Assembly (NCBI RefSeq): GCF_947179515.1 | Contig: NC_067495.1 | Coordinates: forward strand, 90,991,423 to 91,055,422 | DNA length: 64,000 nt | Source: Apodemus sylvaticus | Lineage: Eukaryota; Chordata; Mammalia; Rodentia; Muridae | Direction of reading: 5' to 3' | Shown here: positions 40,149 through 64,000 of the stretch, in pieces | Numbering within the stretch: the first letter of the stretch is position 1 | How the letters are laid out: each line of letters opens with the position of its first letter | The notes under the pieces: model-generated | The model's input: the letters and a program-made list of their open reading frames with translations, nothing else | Databases searched by the model: none | Told to the model about the DNA's origin: nothing | Position numbers and translations under genes: made by a program

Positions 40149-41811
40149 GTAAGTACACTGCACTTAATTCCTCAAGCCGAACTGCCCCACTTCACAGCTG
40201 TGGAGAGGTCAAAAGACTCGGGACTTAGATGATAGAGCTGGAGGTCGGGGGAAAGAGATTTTTTTTTTTAAATGAAATTGGATCATATGCTGTTTTCATT
40301 TGTGCTGGCTGCAGATGCATGTTCCTGCTCTTTTCTCAGCTTCCAGTAGAAGGATGGCTCCCTCCGGTGAGTCAAATTTTTCAGTCTGAGCTTGGGGAAG
40401 AGGTGGGCAGGAGAGAAGTCATAGGCTTAATAAGAGTATGGGGGCTGACACAGGAAAACCTTTATTCCACTGCAAAGGCGTTGGTTTGAGGCTGGATATG
40501 GGAGAAGGGTCAGCGATGAGTTCATTTCCCTGGCTCCTGTTTAAATCTGTTTGTTGCAACTTGGTGGTTTAGTCAATCTATTTCCTTTATCTCCATCAGA
40601 GTTTCTTTTCATGATAGCATCTGTACTGCAGCTTTCCACTTTCTTAAGCCCATTCCTTACTCTTACTTTCTTCTCTCTCTCCTACTTTATAGACACTCTG
40701 GATCTAAAATCAAGAAGTAATGACTTGGAAAATGATTTTTTTTTTACTTAATCCCATGTCCCTTTTAGGACTCTGCTATCTTTTTTTTTAATTAGTTAAT
40801 TAATTTTATTTTTTATGTTCCCATGTCTGAGACTGGCTCCCTCTCTGAGCATGGCATTGCATGGGAAACATGTGGATGAATGCTCGCCGAAAGATCCAGT
40901 GGCTATTGTACACTGATGAGCAGCAAGTTGTAGCAATGCTACTTAAGGTGTGTTTGTCCAGTAGCACTCCAGAATTCTCTTACCTCATCTTACTGCTGCA
41001 AAGATTTTCCCAGAAAGGAAAATGAGATAGCAATAGGAACTTGGTCATACTCTCCTGGTGGGTACATTGGGTGTGTCCTCTTCAACCTCTCTGTCTTCCT
41101 CCAGGCTCAGCAGGGCAAAGCTGGAGGGGTAGGCTGGACTTAAAAGCTAGAAGGAACTCTCAAACCACTAAGCCTCAAAACCCAGAGCTAAGAAGAGAAC
41201 AGAGCAATAGTTACTACTTACGAGACTGGAGAAGGAAAACACCCTGTCTTATCTAATATGAAGTTAGTAATAATGATGTCAAAACACTGATTTTTCCCTC
41301 TGTGACAGGCAATAATGTACATACTATTTTTCTTGTTGTATAGGTAAAGTACAGAGGCCTAGAGAAGTTACCTAATTTGCTGATTTGTCACAGTATATCC
41401 ATATCTGCCTCACTCTAGTGCTGAAGAACTTAGGCCATAGATACTAATGCTTCTCCAGACTCCTGCTTAAGAAATACTGAGTAGCCACGATCCCTAAGTA
41501 GCAGCTTTTGGATTCCCAGATTCCCTCCTAGTTCTATGTGACTTTATGTTAGTATTTTCCTGATCTTGGAACTTTAGTGTCTCAAGCTGTGACTTGGACC
41601 ATGCAGTATTTGCAGTTGGTGGCCCCAGAGTACACTGGGGATTACTTCCTTATAATACCCTTCTCTTCCTGCTGGGAGAAAAGGGGAGCATAAATCCCAA
41701 GAAGTCTTATTATGCTTTGAAGCAGGAAAGGTTTATGGTCCAGATAACACAACTGGAATTGATGAATATTAAAATCTTCCTCACAGATCCCATATGCCTG
41801 CTTCTTCTCAG
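40149..41811 (+). other. Srpx2 intron 1
   Basis: About 1.7 kb. A diverged MIR-like stretch may lie near 41285-41440 (CTAGAGAAGTTACCTAATTTG). The rest, including an open frame at 40229-40489, is unrecognised. Confidence 0.6.
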
Positions 41812-41915
41812 TTTTGGGAGTTCATAGCTGGTTCTGCTCTGAAAGGCATTCCCCTTTTCCTGGTACTTCTGGCTGCATAGCTCTAGTCTTGTCTTCAGAA
41901 CAGTCCCTGTCAAGG
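41812..41915 (+). other. Srpx2: Srpx2 exon 2 untranslated part
   Basis: The preferred acceptor is the pyrimidine-rich TGCCTGCTTCTTCTCAG ending at 41811. A second possible acceptor is CTTCCTCACAG ending at 41786. No in-frame stop lies between 41812 and the ATG, but no ATG is in frame there either. Confidence 0.6.
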
Positions 41916-62555
<20,640 letters not shown>

Positions 62556-62900
62556 CCTTGAGCCAGGCTGTGGCTGAGGCAACTGTCCTAGGAGGCTTAA
62601 ACGGAGGAGGAAATGTTTGCCCTGCACTGCTGGGAGCAGACCTCGAGTGGGGCGTGGGGGGCGCAGTGAGGTTTGCCAAATCTAGGACAGTTCCAGACAT
62701 CATTTTAGGACAGAATATTCATTTCCCTAAGCAAGTCTCCACTTCGGGTAGCACTGGAAGAGCCTATGAAAGTAGGCAGGGACTGAGGATATGCCCTTGG
62801 CAGTGAGTTGTAGATAGAAGGTCTTCTTCACCTAAAATGGAGCCTCTGCCTAGCTTCCCAAAGGCTTTCGGATAAGTAAACCCTAAATTCATTTCTTTAC
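62556..62900 (+). other. Srpx2: Srpx2 3' UTR (end uncertain)
   Basis: No AATAAA is found in the first 400 nt. An AGTAAA variant at about 62875-62880, with GT-rich CTGTGTTGTAAATGG soon after, is the best candidate. A longer UTR is possible. Open frames on either strand here have no support. Confidence 0.45.
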
Positions 62901-63307
62901 TGTGTTGTAAATGGTTCCTCTATCCTATGGTAACAGCAGAGGGCAGCATCTCGACAGACAAGCAGGACACTTTGAACAAGTATAAATAGATTTCCCTCAC
63001 AGTTAATTATGTTAGGAGCAGGAGAGTGGGATTAGGATCTACAAAACATTTTTGAAACTGCTTGTCATTTCCCCTTCTAGGATGTTGGGCTTAAAAACAA
63101 TGTTGCTTGAACCATTTCTCCATCAAGAGATAGAAAAACATTTTCTCCAGAGGGAGTTTGGGAAGCAACCACAGCACCATGTTCCCTCCTAGATGCTCCA
63201 ACTAGCTTGTGGGCAAGAACTTCTGCTTACTGAGGTGTTTTAGTACCCTGGTGATGGCCTGTCCTTAGAGACTTCCACAGTCCATGAACAAAATTACCTC
63301 TAAAAAT

Positions 63308-63525
63308 TGTGGAGATGGCTCAGCTGGTAAAATGCTTGCCTTCAAGCATTGAGACCTGAGTTTGACCCCCAGAACCCATGGAAAACAGCCAGATGTGGTG
63401 GTGTACACTTGGAATCCCAGCAGAGAGGTAGAGATAAGCAGATCTGTGGGGATCACTGCTCAGCAAGCTGAGTCTAGTGGTGAGTACCAGGTCACATGAG
63501 AAATGCTATCTCAAAAAACACGGTA
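63308..63525 (+). repeat. B4 SINE (ID fused to B1)
   Basis: The ID-like head is GGAGATGGCTCAGCTGGTAA and GAGTTTGACCCCCAGAACCC. The B1-like half is CAGATGTGGTGGTGTACACT and TGGAATCCCAGCAGAGAGGT. It ends ATCTCAAAAAACACGG. Confidence 0.9.
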
Positions 63526-63614
63526 AATGGCATAAAAAAACAAAACCCAAACTGACCTATGATCTCTACACACACAGGTACACATATGTGAATGCACATG
63601 CATGCACACACTCA

Positions 63615-63660
63615 CACCACCACCACCACCACCACCACCACCACCACCACCACCATCACC
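63615..63660 (+). repeat. (CAC)n trinucleotide repeat
   Basis: About 14 CAC units with one CAT interruption, after the B4 tail. Reads as poly-His in one frame and poly-Gly on the other strand; both are artefacts. Confidence 0.97.
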
Positions 63661-64000
63661 AAACAAATGGATAACTTCATGAATTAGCTTCTTCTGATAC
63701 CCACTCTTAGGAAAAGGGCGCAGCACAGGTTGCTACAGTAGGTCAAGGTGAGGAACAAGACCCGAAAGTAAACTGTTAGGTTGGACTTTTGGGAAATGAG
63801 ACACACAGATCCCTGCTCTTCTGTTCTTCCTTATTTTGCTTTGCCTTGCACCCTTCCCCCACTCCACCCCCACTCCCTACTATTGTGTGCTGGCCCTTAA
63901 AGCCAGGATCTTTTGATTACCAAGCACCGCTGCTGGGGCACTTCCTGTGTCATTCAGAATGTTTCACTAGTGTTTGAAACAAAACCTTCTTCCCTTGCTT

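Larger units (their letters stand above)
62901..64000 (+). other. 3' flank of Srpx2
   Basis: Contains a B4 SINE (63308-63525) and a CAC repeat (63615-63660). No further gene is recognised up to the window edge. Confidence 0.8.

Noticed and set aside
41814..41915. N-terminal extension of the Srpx2 frame upstream of the ATGs
   Set aside because: The frame is open but starts at TTG, with no ATG and no signal-peptide character. The conserved product starts at 41916 or 41919.
63477..63726. Poly-His and poly-Gly open frames
   Set aside because: Opposite-strand readings of a CAC trinucleotide repeat after a B4 SINE.

Overview
This is a vertebrate nuclear window from a murid rodent: mouse or a close relative. 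It is dense in B1, B2/B3, ID and B4 SINEs, rodent L1 3' ends and long dinucleotide microsatellites, and its genes are split by GT-AG introns. The gene order tenomodulin (+), tetraspanin 6 (-), SRPX2 (+) is the one known from mammalian Xq22.1, so this is X-chromosome sequence. I cannot settle the species by reading alone.

Layout. 1-7.76 kb: the 3' part of Tnmd (exons 3-7, 257 codons, then 3' UTR and AATAAA); exons 1-2 lie before the window. 7.77-25.7 kb: intergenic DNA made of SINEs, an old L1 split by a B3, MIR, a MER5-like element and a ~385-bp (GAAA)n tract, with no supported gene. ~25.7-32.7 kb: Tspan6 on the minus strand, seven coding exons (245 codons), complete. The stop codon lies in exon 7, and a predicted eighth exon carries most of the 3' UTR. 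32.8-39.7 kb: intergenic spacer between the divergent Tspan6 and Srpx2 promoters. 39.7-62.9 kb: Srpx2, with a non-coding exon 1, a signal-peptide exon 2 and exons 3-11, encoding 465 or 466 residues depending on which of two adjacent ATGs is used. 62.9-64 kb: 3' flank with a B4 SINE and a CAC repeat.

All splice sites were placed by hand, by requiring GT/AG ends and unbroken frame across every junction. All three proteins then read through at the length expected for their families. The genes are neighbours but not a pathway: Tnmd is a tendon and ligament membrane glycoprotein, Tspan6 a four-pass membrane organiser, and Srpx2 a secreted sushi/HYR protein.

I found no undescribed biological system. 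The observations most worth checking concern RNA processing: a poly(A) hexamer just before the Srpx2 exon 1 donor, upstream ORFs in that exon, a pure (CT)20 microsatellite serving as the polypyrimidine tract of Srpx2 intron 9, a weak exon 10 donor, an L1 ending just before the exon 4 acceptor, and a Tspan6 stop codon only 38 nt from a 3'-UTR junction.
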